The position numbers were made by a program, and so were the translations under genes. The notes under the pieces were generated by a model. The model was not told where the DNA came from. It saw only the letters and a program-made list of their open reading frames with translations, and did no database searches. From positions 1 through 64,000 of the forward strand of contig CADEFT010000005.1 of the NCBI GenBank assembly GCA_902826685.1: a DNA stretch of 64,000 bases. Direction: 5' to 3'. Each line of letters starts with the position of its first letter. Position 1 is the first letter of the stretch. This stretch comes from an uncultured Acidobacteriota bacterium. GTDB lineage: Bacteria > Acidobacteriota > Terriglobia > Bryobacterales > Bryobacteraceae. Shown here one piece after another: positions 17,150 to 26,000 of this stretch.

Positions 17150-18238
17150 ATGCGTGTATTTGTAACGGGAACCGACGGCTACCTGGGATCGGTTGTGGCG
17201 CCGCTGCTGATGAGCCGCGGCCATGAGGTCACCGGGCTCGACACGGGCTTTTACCGGCAGGGCTGGCTTTACCCCGGCGCCGCCCAAGCCCCGAAAACGA
17301 TCATCAAGGATCTGCGTCATATTGAAGCCAAGGATCTGGAGGGTTTTGACGCCGTGGTCCACATGGCCGAGCTCTCAAACGATCCGCTCGGTCAGATGGT
17401 GCCCGATATCACCTACCAGATCAACCACCTGGGCTCGACGCGGCTGGCCAAGATCGCCAAGGACGGCGGCATCGGCCGCTTTGTCTACATGTCGAGTTGC
17501 AGCGTCTACGGCATCGGCCTGGCCGATGTCGTCGATGAAGGCTCGCCGGTGAATCCGCAGACCGCTTATGGTGTGTGCAAGGTGAAGGTGGAAGAAGATG
17601 TATCGAAGATGGCATCGAGCGGCTTCAGTCCCACCTTCCTGCGCAACGCCACCGCCTTTGGCGCTTCTCCCCGCATGCGCTTCGACATCGTATTGAACAA
17701 TCTGGCCGGTCTGGCCTGGACGACCAAGGAAATCCGCATGACCAGCGATGGAACGCCGTGGCGTCCATTGGTGCACGCGCTCGATATCGCGCAGGCGATC
17801 GCGCTGACGCTTGAAAGCCCGTCGGCCGCGATCCACAACGTGATCATGAACGTGGGCGACAGCGGCCAGAACTACCGTGTGCGCGAGATCGCCGAAATCG
17901 TGGGACGCGTGTTTCCGGAGTGCCGCACCACGTTTGGCACCGCCGGCGGCGACAACCGCAGCTACCGCGTGAACTTCGACCGCATCCATAAAGTGCTGCC
18001 GCAATTTCACTGCGAATGGGACGCCGAGCGCGGCGCGCGGCAACTGCTGCAGGTGTTTGAGGCCATCGGGATGACGGCCGAGGTTTTCCAGGCGCCGCCG
18101 TTCACGCGGCTGAAACAGCTCGAAAGTCTGCTGCGCACCAACCAGATCGACCGGCAGTTTTTCTGGAAGGCGTGTTTCCCTTCGATTACCTACCATTATG
18201 CGGACCTTGCGGCGGCAGGCCCGCCCGTAGCAGTCTAG
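17150..18238 (+). CDS. NAD-dependent epimerase/dehydratase (extended SDR)
   Basis: A nucleotide-sugar modifying enzyme of the extended SDR family, 362 aa. The Rossmann motif is VTGTDGYLGS, the catalytic Ser region is YMSSCSVYG, and the YxxxK pair is in AYGVCK. The ribosome site is AAAGGA ahead of the ATG. The later part (NVGDSGQNYRVREIAEIV, then the Asn-Arg region of FGTAGGDNRSYRVNFDRI) resembles UDP-glucose/GDP-mannose epimerase-dehydratases. Which sugar nucleotide it uses cannot be decided. It lies between glycosyltransferase and export genes. Confidence 0.85.
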   Translation: MRVFVTGTDGYLGSVVAPLLMSRGHEVTGLDTGFYRQGWLYPGAAQAPKTIIKDLRHIEAKDLEGFDAVVHMAELSNDPLGQMVPDITYQINHLGSTRLAKIAKDGGIGRFVYMSSCSVYGIGLADVVDEGSPVNPQTAYGVCKVKVEEDVSKMASSGFSPTFLRNATAFGASPRMRFDIVLNNLAGLAWTTKEIRMTSDGTPWRPLVHALDIAQAIALTLESPSAAIHNVIMNVGDSGQNYRVREIAEIVGRVFPECRTTFGTAGGDNRSYRVNFDRIHKVLPQFHCEWDAERGARQLLQVFEAIGMTAEVFQAPPFTRLKQLESLLRTNQIDRQFFWKACFPSITYHYADLAAAGPPVAV

Positions 18239-18263
18239 AGAGCGGACCTCCAAAAAACTCACC

Positions 18264-19250
18264 ATGTGGAACACGACGCTGATTCTTGTCATGGCAGGTC
18301 TTGCTGCCACCGCCGCCTGGGGACAGCAAGCCCAGGCTCCGGCGCCCGCCGAGGGCGCCAACTTCCGGCCGAACTATACGCTCGGGCCCGACGATCAGAT
18401 TCTGGTGCGCGCCCCCAACGCCGATGAAATCAATGAGAAGCCGTTCCGCATTGAGAGCGACGGCACGATCAACCTTCCTCTGGTGGGGCGGATTCGCGCG
18501 GCCGGGATGACGGTAACCGAGCTCGAAGCGGAGTTGAAGCAGTTGTTGCGCAAGTATTTGCGGGAGCCGGTGGTGCAGGTCAATATCGTACAGTTCCGCG
18601 GCGATCCGGTGTTCATGCTGGGTGCGTTCCGCTCGCCTGGGATCTATCCTCTGCGCGGCCGGCACACCTTGGTCGAGATGATGGCGACCTCGGGCGGGCT
18701 GCAGCCGAACGCGGGCCAGACCATCCGTGTGACGCGTAAGAAAGCGATCGGCCCGATACCCCTGCCGACGGCGATCGAGGACGCCGCGGCCGGCACCACG
18801 TACGTCGAGATCAACATGGCGCGGCTGATCGACTCGGTGAATCCGGCCGAGGATATCGTGCTGGAGCCATACGACGTGATCACGGCCACCCGGACAGTGG
18901 GGGTTTTCGTGAATGGAGAAGTGATCAAGCCCGGATCGGTGGATCTGCCCGATACGCCGCACATCAGCGTGGCGCAGTTGATCTCGCAGGCGGGCGGACT
19001 GACGCGCGAGGCTGACGGAGCGAATGTGACCGTGCTGCGCCCGGTGCTGCAAAGCAACCAGCGGGCGCGGATTCCGGTGAACGTGAAGAAGGTTCTGGCC
19101 GGTGAGGCCAAGGACGTGCCGGTGCTGCCGGGCGACGTCGTGAACGTCCCGCGGCGCCCCGATAGTTTCTTAGGTAAGTTGAAGACTCCGGTGCTGATCG
19201 TGGTGCCGCCTCTGGTGACCGCCGTCATCTTCCAGTTGATCCAGCGCTAA
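18264..19250 (+). CDS. Polysaccharide export protein (Wza/OPX-like)
   Basis: An outer-membrane polysaccharide export protein, 328 aa, expected to form the exit channel with the Wzc-like kinase. After a signal peptide (cut near WGQQ, no lipobox cysteine) comes a poly_export domain (NYTLGPDDQILVRAPNADEINEKPF, DGTINLPLVGRIRAAG) and two SLBB-type domains (VFMLGAFRSPGIYPLRGRHTLVEM; VFVNGEVIKPGSVDLP). The C-terminus ends with a hydrophobic helix (TPVLIVVPPLVTAVIFQLI). Wza is a lipoprotein; here the missing lipidation site and C-terminal helix suggest a different anchoring mode. Confidence 0.9.
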   Translation: MWNTTLILVMAGLAATAAWGQQAQAPAPAEGANFRPNYTLGPDDQILVRAPNADEINEKPFRIESDGTINLPLVGRIRAAGMTVTELEAELKQLLRKYLREPVVQVNIVQFRGDPVFMLGAFRSPGIYPLRGRHTLVEMMATSGGLQPNAGQTIRVTRKKAIGPIPLPTAIEDAAAGTTYVEINMARLIDSVNPAEDIVLEPYDVITATRTVGVFVNGEVIKPGSVDLPDTPHISVAQLISQAGGLTREADGANVTVLRPVLQSNQRARIPVNVKKVLAGEAKDVPVLPGDVVNVPRRPDSFLGKLKTPVLIVVPPLVTAVIFQLIQR

Positions 19251-19320
19251 AGACGTGCCTGCCTATTCTCCAGCGCGAAGCGAGGAAGTCCGGGTGGCCG
19301 CCGGCCCGGAGGGCAGGGCT

Positions 19321-20394
19321 ATGAGCGGGCGCCGCGTGCTGATCGTGGCCACGCAGGGTACCGGTGGCAACGACGAGCGGCGCATACGGGAACTGCTGTC
19401 GGCATTCGATCCGGAAATCTTTCCCTTCCACCGCCAATCGAAGTGGGAGAGCTTTCGCGAACTGCGGCGCCGTCTGCGCGGCGGCTCCTATGACTTGGTT
19501 GTGATGGAAGGCAGCGGGCTGGCGGGCGGATTAGCGCTGCTCACCTCCGGTGTGCGCTATGTGTTGTCGAGCGGCGATGCGTTCGGTCCGTTTCTGGCGG
19601 CGCGCGCGCCTCTGGCGGCTCCGCTATGGAACTGGTATGAGCGCCGCATGTGCCGCAACGCGGCGGGCTTCATCGGCTGGTCGCCTTACCTGGTGGGACG
19701 GGCGCTGACGTTCGGCGCTCCGCGAGGGTGTACGGCGGCGGGCTGGGCGCCGTTTGAATGGACAGAAGCCGAACTGCTTGAAGGGCGGCGCCAGGTGCGG
19801 CGTGCGCTGGGCCTTTCCGAATCGCAGATCGTTTACGGTATCGCGGGCGGCCTCGATTGGAACGCGCGCGCCGGATATAGTTACGGGTGGGAACTGGTGG
19901 AGGCGCGCAAACTGGTGGCGCGCGACGACGTGAAGGTCGTCATCGTGGGCGACGGCAGCGGGCGCCCGCACCTGGAACGGCTGGCGGCGGAGCGGCTGGG
20001 CCGCGACGTGTTTCTCACCGGGTTCGTCGATCGCGCGAAACTGCCGGCTTACCTGGCCGCTTTCGACGTAGCCAGCCTACCACAGACTTTGGACGCGGTG
20101 GGCAGCTTCCGCTACACCACCAAGCTGAGCGAATATGGCGCCGCCGGGCTGCCGGTGGTGTGCGGGAAATTGCCGGTGGCCTACGATATGGACACAGGGT
20201 CTTATTGGCGGCTGCCGGGGGAAACTCCGTGGGGACAGACATACGTACGGGCCCTCGCTGCCCTCATGGACCGGACGAACTCGCAGGAAATCGAGACCAG
20301 GCGGCAAAAAGTGAACCGCCGGCCGGAATGCTTTGACAAACGCAGTCAGATTGAACGGGTGACCTCCTTTGTGAGGGATCTACTCGAAAACTGA
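19321..20394 (+). CDS. Glycosyltransferase family 4-like protein
   Basis: A GT-B glycosyltransferase of 357 aa. The donor half has VKVVIVGDGSGRPHLERLAAERLGRDVFLTGFVDRAKLPAYLAAFDVASLP and the nucleotide-sugar site region KLSEYGAAGLPVVCG. I chose the ATG at 19321, because the residues after it (RVLIVATQGTGG) form the first Rossmann strand; a GTG at 19255 would add 22 residues of no obvious pattern. It is placed between the export and BY-kinase genes. Confidence 0.78.
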   Translation: MSGRRVLIVATQGTGGNDERRIRELLSAFDPEIFPFHRQSKWESFRELRRRLRGGSYDLVVMEGSGLAGGLALLTSGVRYVLSSGDAFGPFLAARAPLAAPLWNWYERRMCRNAAGFIGWSPYLVGRALTFGAPRGCTAAGWAPFEWTEAELLEGRRQVRRALGLSESQIVYGIAGGLDWNARAGYSYGWELVEARKLVARDDVKVVIVGDGSGRPHLERLAAERLGRDVFLTGFVDRAKLPAYLAAFDVASLPQTLDAVGSFRYTTKLSEYGAAGLPVVCGKLPVAYDMDTGSYWRLPGETPWGQTYVRALAALMDRTNSQEIETRRQKVNRRPECFDKRSQIERVTSFVRDLLEN

Positions 20395-20434
20395 CGGCGC
20401 TTCAGGGGATCGAGACAGCGGAGACAGACGCATC

Positions 20435-22699
20435 ATGGATGAACGTCAACAAAGAGATTTGGAGCGCGCCGCCGGGGGGTATGTTCCCCGGCCGTATTCT
20501 TATGGAGCTCCGTCCCACGTGGAGCCACAGGCGCCATCGCCTCTGGACCAGTTGGGCGAACATTTGCGGCAGTTGTGGGGTGTGCGCTGGGTGGTGGTAT
20601 TGTCGTGCCTGCTCGGAACGTCGCTGGCGGCGGCTTATCTGATGGTGAAGACGCCGTTGTTCCGGGCGTCGGCGACCTTCGAAGTCATGCCCATGAACGA
20701 GGAGTTCATGAATATGAGCCGCAGCGACGTACGCGCCCCCGACAGCTACGGCGCCAGCGCCATGAACCTGCAGACGCACGTCATGCTGCTCGGCAGCGGA
20801 TCGTTCCGGGGGCGTGTTTTCGAGCGCCTGCAGCGCGATCTGGCGCCGGAACTGCCGCCGCCGGTGGTTCTGTTTTCGACCATCAAGCAGCCGAGCGGGT
20901 TCCGCTGGAAGAACGCGCAGGAATTCTCCTCGCACGCGGCGCGCGTGGCTGCCGGTACTTTGACGGCGACTCCCATCCGCGGCTCGCGCATCATCGCCGT
21001 CAGTTGCGACTCTCCGAGCCCGAAGATCGCCGCGCAATTCCTGAACCTGCTCACCGAGGAATACATGGTGTTCCACTACGGGGAGCGGTCCAAGGGTACG
21101 CAGGAAGTGGGCCAGTGGGTCTCGACCGAGGCGACCGACGCCATGCGGCGGCTGGAACAATCCGAGCAGAAGCTTCAGGATTACGCCAAAGTCAACGGCA
21201 TCGTTCTATTGGGCGACCGCGAATCGCTTTCGCAGGACCGGCTGCGGCAGTTGCAGACCGAGCTTTCCGCCGCCCAGGCCGAACGCGTGGCCAAGGAAGC
21301 GCGCTACCAGGTGGCGGCTTCGCAATCGCCCGAATCGCTGCCCGAGTTTCTATCCGACGGCGGGCTGCAGGGTCTGCATGCCAGGGTGCAGGAGTACAAG
21401 CGGGAACTGGCGAGCCTGAATCAGATCTATACGCCCGCTTCGGAAAAAGTGCAGCGCATGCAGAACCAGGTCAACGAAGCCGAGACGACGCTGAACCGCG
21501 AGCGCCAGCGGGTGCTTGAGCGCATCAAGAACGATTTCGAGGCCGCCAAACGCCGCGAGACGATGGTCAACAGCCAGTTCAACAACCAGATGGGGCTGGT
21601 TTCGACGCAGCGCGACAAGATGATTCAGTACGACATGCTGCGCCGCGAAGTGGAGAACAATCGCGCTCTTTATAACAACCTGCTGCAGCAGCAAGGGCAG
21701 ACCGGACTGGCCTCGGCACTGGCCACTGCGCTGCCGGCACGCCAGATCCGCATCGTGGACGCTGCGTTTCCGCCGCCGGCGCCGATTTCGCCCAAGCCGC
21801 GCTCGACGCTGATGATGGGTTTCGGCGCGGGCCTGTTTCTGGTCAACGCGCTGGTCTACTTCCGGCAGCGCAACCTGGGAACGCGCGTGCGCCAGCCGGG
21901 TCACGCCGCCAACCTGCTCGCCGTGCGCGAACTAGGCGTTGTGCCTTCGGCCCACGCCGGGAGTCCGCGGCGGTTCGGCCTCATCCCGAACGGGCAGACC
22001 AAGGCGCTGATGTCGGCCGACGGACAGGATTCCTCGACTCTGCGCCAGTCCATGCGCATGGTGCTGACGTCGCTGATTGTCGGTCTCAGCCGTGAGCGCA
22101 AGGCGCATGTATTCGTCATCAGCAGCCCGCATCCGGGCGAAGGCAAGAGCACGATCACCTATCACATGGGCAAGGCCCTGGCGGCCGGAACCGGCTTTCC
22201 CACGCTGGTGATCGACGGCGACTGCTACCGCGCCCAGATGCACCGTCTGTTTCTGATGAAGAACGACACCGGATGGTCGAATCTGGTGAACTCGCCCACT
22301 ACGCCAACCTCGGAAGAGATCGACTGGACGATCCGCAAGACCGCCACGCCGAACCTTTCGGTGATCTGCGCGGGCACGGTGACGGACAAGCACTTTCTCG
22401 ATCCCGTGCGGGTGCGCGAGATCCTGGGTGTTTTAAAGAGCCGCTACCGTTTCATCCTGATCGACATGCCGCCGGTTCTGCATACGGCCGATGCACGGTT
22501 GACCGCCACCGAGACCGACGGCGTGGTGCTGGTACTACGGAGCGGAATTACACCGACCGAGAGCGCGGTTCTCGCGCGGCAGCAGTTGGCCGAAGACGGC
22601 ACGCCTTTGATTGGGATCATTTTGAATGACTTCGTTCAAGGCCGGAATTCGCTGCGGCAGTATAGTGTGTACGATTACTCGAAAGAAGAAAATGCTTAA
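20435..22699 (+). CDS. Wzc-like polysaccharide co-polymerase/BY-kinase
   Basis: An inner-membrane chain-length regulator fused to a bacterial tyrosine kinase, 754 aa. The Wzz domain starts after helix 1 (WVVVLSCLLGTSLAAAYL). A long periplasmic coiled-coil region (about residues 225-400) is followed by helix 2 (TLMMGFGAGLFLVNALVYF). The cytoplasmic kinase has Walker A SPHPGEGKST near residue 565, Walker A' LVIDGDCYRAQ and Walker B FILIDMPP. The tail holds three tyrosines (RQYSVYDYSKEENA), fewer than the cluster in E. coli Wzc. In Walker A', the first arginine of the usual DxDxRR is replaced by Tyr. It pairs with the OPX protein encoded two genes upstream. Confidence 0.92.
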   Translation: MDERQQRDLERAAGGYVPRPYSYGAPSHVEPQAPSPLDQLGEHLRQLWGVRWVVVLSCLLGTSLAAAYLMVKTPLFRASATFEVMPMNEEFMNMSRSDVRAPDSYGASAMNLQTHVMLLGSGSFRGRVFERLQRDLAPELPPPVVLFSTIKQPSGFRWKNAQEFSSHAARVAAGTLTATPIRGSRIIAVSCDSPSPKIAAQFLNLLTEEYMVFHYGERSKGTQEVGQWVSTEATDAMRRLEQSEQKLQDYAKVNGIVLLGDRESLSQDRLRQLQTELSAAQAERVAKEARYQVAASQSPESLPEFLSDGGLQGLHARVQEYKRELASLNQIYTPASEKVQRMQNQVNEAETTLNRERQRVLERIKNDFEAAKRRETMVNSQFNNQMGLVSTQRDKMIQYDMLRREVENNRALYNNLLQQQGQTGLASALATALPARQIRIVDAAFPPPAPISPKPRSTLMMGFGAGLFLVNALVYFRQRNLGTRVRQPGHAANLLAVRELGVVPSAHAGSPRRFGLIPNGQTKALMSADGQDSSTLRQSMRMVLTSLIVGLSRERKAHVFVISSPHPGEGKSTITYHMGKALAAGTGFPTLVIDGDCYRAQMHRLFLMKNDTGWSNLVNSPTTPTSEEIDWTIRKTATPNLSVICAGTVTDKHFLDPVRVREILGVLKSRYRFILIDMPPVLHTADARLTATETDGVVLVLRSGITPTESAVLARQQLAEDGTPLIGIILNDFVQGRNSLRQYSVYDYSKEENA

Positions 22700-22772
22700 G
22701 ATCCAACAATTTCCAGGTAAAAAATACCGCCTTGTCTTTTAATGGAAATTGAAGGAAAACAGCCGAAAAGTG

Positions 22773-22802
22773 TTGACAGCAATTCTGACGGCAAGGCATA
22801 CT
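22773..22802 (+). promoter_or_regulatory. Candidate internal promoter of the EPS locus
   Basis: A perfect -35 TTGACA (22773-22778), an 18-base spacer and CATACT (22797-22802). It would drive the 1594-aa secreted protein and the genes downstream, independently of the promoter near 13.65 kb. Confidence 0.5.
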
Positions 22803-22816
22803 AATCCGTATATAAA

Positions 22817-22854
22817 TAGTGCTTAAGGCACTAGCGTGAAGTACTTACTCACGC
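22817..22854 (+). promoter_or_regulatory. Tandem hairpins in the leader
   Basis: Hairpin 1 has arms TAGTGC (22817-22822) and GCACTA (22828-22833) with loop TTAAG. Hairpin 2 follows without a gap, with arms GCGTGA (22834-22839) and TCACGC (22849-22854). Both stems are perfect. There is no T-run, so these are not terminators. Confidence 0.45.
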
Positions 22855-22883
22855 AAAGTTCTAAAACTCCCCGTGTTTCGATT

Positions 22884-22928
22884 CCCAGCACTAATGGTCC
22901 TCGGAGGTCCAGTCGATAGTGTGCTGGG
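22884..22928 (+). promoter_or_regulatory. Long-range stem in the leader
   Basis: CCCAGCAC (22884-22891) pairs perfectly with GTGCTGGG (22921-22928), and one more T-A pair extends it. The 29-base loop holds a small CCT/AGG hairpin. With the two upstream hairpins this suggests a folded regulatory RNA. Confidence 0.45.
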
Positions 22929-23029
22929 AGACACAAAAATAACGGCTATCCGAATGAGTGGCGACATCACCATGACAGCGAAGGTGTGCGTACGCGCTTC
23001 GGGCCGGTCATTTCACGAGGTGAGTTTTA

Positions 23030-26000
23030 ATGTCTTGTGTGCAAGGGCCCCCAGGCACCCTGTTCTCTGTTCTTTTTCTGATTGGCGCGAGCGGCGCGTT
23101 CGGTCAATCACGATTTGCGATTTCTAGCCCCGCCCCCGGCGCTCAGTTGCGGCAAACGGTTCTGCTAAGTACCAACAATCTGGACATTCCTTCGGCGACG
23201 ACAGTCGAATACACGATGAATGAGCGCTTAGTTGCCGGTCCAGTGCGCGCGCCTTTTCAGGCGTCCTGGAATTCGGCATGGGTGTGGGACGGTCCGGGCG
23301 AGCTGCATGCGGTCGCCAAAGACCAGTCGGGCGCGATTGTGGCCATTAGCCCGGCCGTGCCGGTTGTGGTCGACAACTCGGTTACTCAGTTGAGAATTCT
23401 GTCGCCGGCGGCGGGACAGGTATTGAGCGGTACGGTGAAGTTCGAAGTCGAAACCAGCCGCGTCAACAACGCGCTTGTGCCGGTAGACGGAACCATGTTT
23501 TTTGTCGACGGGGAAAGCGCCGGCACGCGATATAGCGCGGGCCCGGGCGCTCCGGTGGTCAGTTCCGTGATGATCGACACGACCAAGTACACCAACGGCC
23601 GGCACATTCTGTTTGCCGGCGTTCACACCACCGAAACGGGCCGGCCGCCGGTGGCGATGGCCCAGATGACTGTGCAGTTTCAGAATGGCAAGTCCAGCAG
23701 CCGCCTGATTCCGCGCTGGCGGGAACTGTATCTTCTTCCTTCGGAAGGCGAAAACCTGGACGCACAGTTGTTATTCACCGACGGCCAATACGGTCCGGTT
23801 CCGGGCGCCGTCACTTACTCAAGCAGCGACAGTTCGATTGCGTCCGTCAGCGGCACGGGCCGTGTGACGGCGCTGCGCACCGGTATCGCCACGATTACGA
23901 TCGTCTATCAGACGTGGCGCGCCGAGTGCCGGGTGATCATCAACAGCCGCCGTTTGTTCCCCCATTTCGCCAATACCGGTGGACTGCTGACCGATTACGA
24001 CCCCGCTAAGTCGTTCTTCCCGCGCAGCCTGTTCTATCTCGAGCCCAAGATGCTCGACGCCAGCGCGACTTTGGCCCGGCACACCAGCGGAGCGGCCATC
24101 AATGCGCTCGAAGCCGGGTTCTATCCGGCCAAGCAGGATTTGAACAATCCCCAGTCGCTCGCCGATTTCCGCAAGAGCTGGGATGTGCAGTGGAACCGGC
24201 TGGCGACGTCGGCGCGGGCACATGGTTACAAGCTTGTGCTCACCGGCGATAACCTGGCGCGGTTCCCCTCTAACTTGAACGATAACCTCACCTGGCCGTG
24301 GGGATCGGATGCCGTCAAGCATGTGTTTACCACGCTGCGCGACAGCGGGTTGGCCGTCGCCCTCGAAATGGTGGATGAGTCGAGCGGGATGTGGGGTTCG
24401 ACGCCGTTTCCGTCCGACGGGCGGTGGCTGAAGCTGAATCCTCCGATTCCGGACAACGCCTTTTCGCGCGTGATGAGCTGGATCAATTCCGTTCCGGGCC
24501 GGCCGCCGCTAAGCTGGCCGATTCTATGGTTGAGCGGGCCGCAGGTGGCCGCCAACTGGATGGGCGATCCGCGCATCAGCGACTATGCTTCGAACTATTG
24601 GGACCTGAACGACTGGCGCGCCGCCTATCCGTGGGGCCAATCGCTGCCGCAAACGCAGGCGGGCCTCGATAACGTGGTGATCCGGCGCCAGCCTGTGCTG
24701 CAACGGGAACGTCCGGGCCTGCAGTTGATCAGCATCAACGGATCGTTTTACACCAAGCTCGGCGCTGGCGAGGAGTTCGTGCCCGGGCAGGACCGTCAAC
24801 AGCAGCCTCCGCTGCGGCCGGAAACGGTTGCCGCGCAGGTGATGTACGCGGTGGCGGTGGGCCAGGCCGGAATTCGCGCCTATGGCTACGATTACGACGG
24901 CTGGAAGAACGACCGTAAGAACGCTCCGGTGGGAACCGGCGACCGTCAGACGGGCGCCGAACCCTTCCGCTTCGGCACCGACCGCTGGCATGCGATGGCT
25001 TCGGCCTTCCGGCTGGTGTCGCTGCTCGATCCATTCATTTACTATCCGCAGATCAACGCGGTAAACGTTGGGCCAAGCTTTGTGACCGGTGCGCGGCAGG
25101 GCGCCAAGGGCCGTATGTTCGTGGCGGTGAACTTCCTTGATCGCGAAGTGACGGCGACCGTCAACCTGGCGCCTTATGTGTATCCGGGCGCCGCGCAGCA
25201 ACTGGTCTATACGCTTCAGGGGGCGCGGCTTGGTTCGGAAAAGCGCGCCAACGTGCTGTCGAGCACCGAGACGTTCCTGCCGGGCGAAGCCAAGGTGTGG
25301 ATCTTCGAACCTTCGATCGCCGATCCGGCGGTGCAGGTGCTGCAGCCGCTGAACGGACAGTTGGTCAGCGGTGGAGAGCCGATTCTGACGACCAGCACCG
25401 ATGCCATCACGCGTTCCGAGCTCTGGGTGGACGGCGTTCTGGTGGCGAGCCAGAACGGCTTGCAGCCCTTCCAGGCACCGGCGGCCAGCGGATGGCCGGG
25501 AGCCTGGCGCAGCATTGTGGTGCGCGCCTATAACGCTTCCGGCGACTGGACCGAAGGCCGTGTGGGTGTTGTGAATCAGTCTGGGGGGACGGTGCTTCCG
25601 CCTCCGATCGCGCCCGTGGCGACGCCTCCCAGCGTGACGATTACGGCGCCTCAGACCGGCGTTGTCTACAATGCGCCGGCCACCGTGACGCTGGCCGCCA
25701 ACGCCACCGATACCGATGGCATCAGCAAGGTGGAGTTCTACGCCGGCAGCACGCTGGTGGGCACGTCGACGGCCGCGCCATACACGGCGGTCTGGAGCAA
25801 CGTGGCCGCCGGAAGCTATTCGGTGACGGCACGCGCCACCGACAGCACGGGATTGGTGGGTACGTCGGGTTCGGTCTCGATCACTGTTTCGACGGTGTCG
25901 GCGCCGCCTCCGTCTGTTCCTTCGGCCAGCGGCTTCGTACGCGGGATCAACCTGGCGGGACCGGCCATCACGATCGAAGGCAACCCATGGCTAAGCGGAC

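Larger units (their letters stand above)
22700..23029. other. 330-bp intergenic region: structured leader of the 1594-aa secreted protein
   Basis: AT-rich compared with its surroundings, with no convincing protein-coding gene. It contains the best sigma70-like promoter of the window (22773-22802), two adjacent hairpins (22817-22854), a longer 8-bp stem with a 29-base loop (22884-22928) and a near-ideal GAGGTGA ribosome site (23017-23023), 6 bases before the ATG. The whole leader would be about 220 bases. Confidence 0.6.

Noticed and set aside
22834..22870. ACGCAAAG string after a hairpin, as in GEMM c-di-GMP riboswitches
   Set aside because: The flanking bases do not give the GGC/GCC pairing or the GNRA hairpin and receptor expected of GEMM-I.
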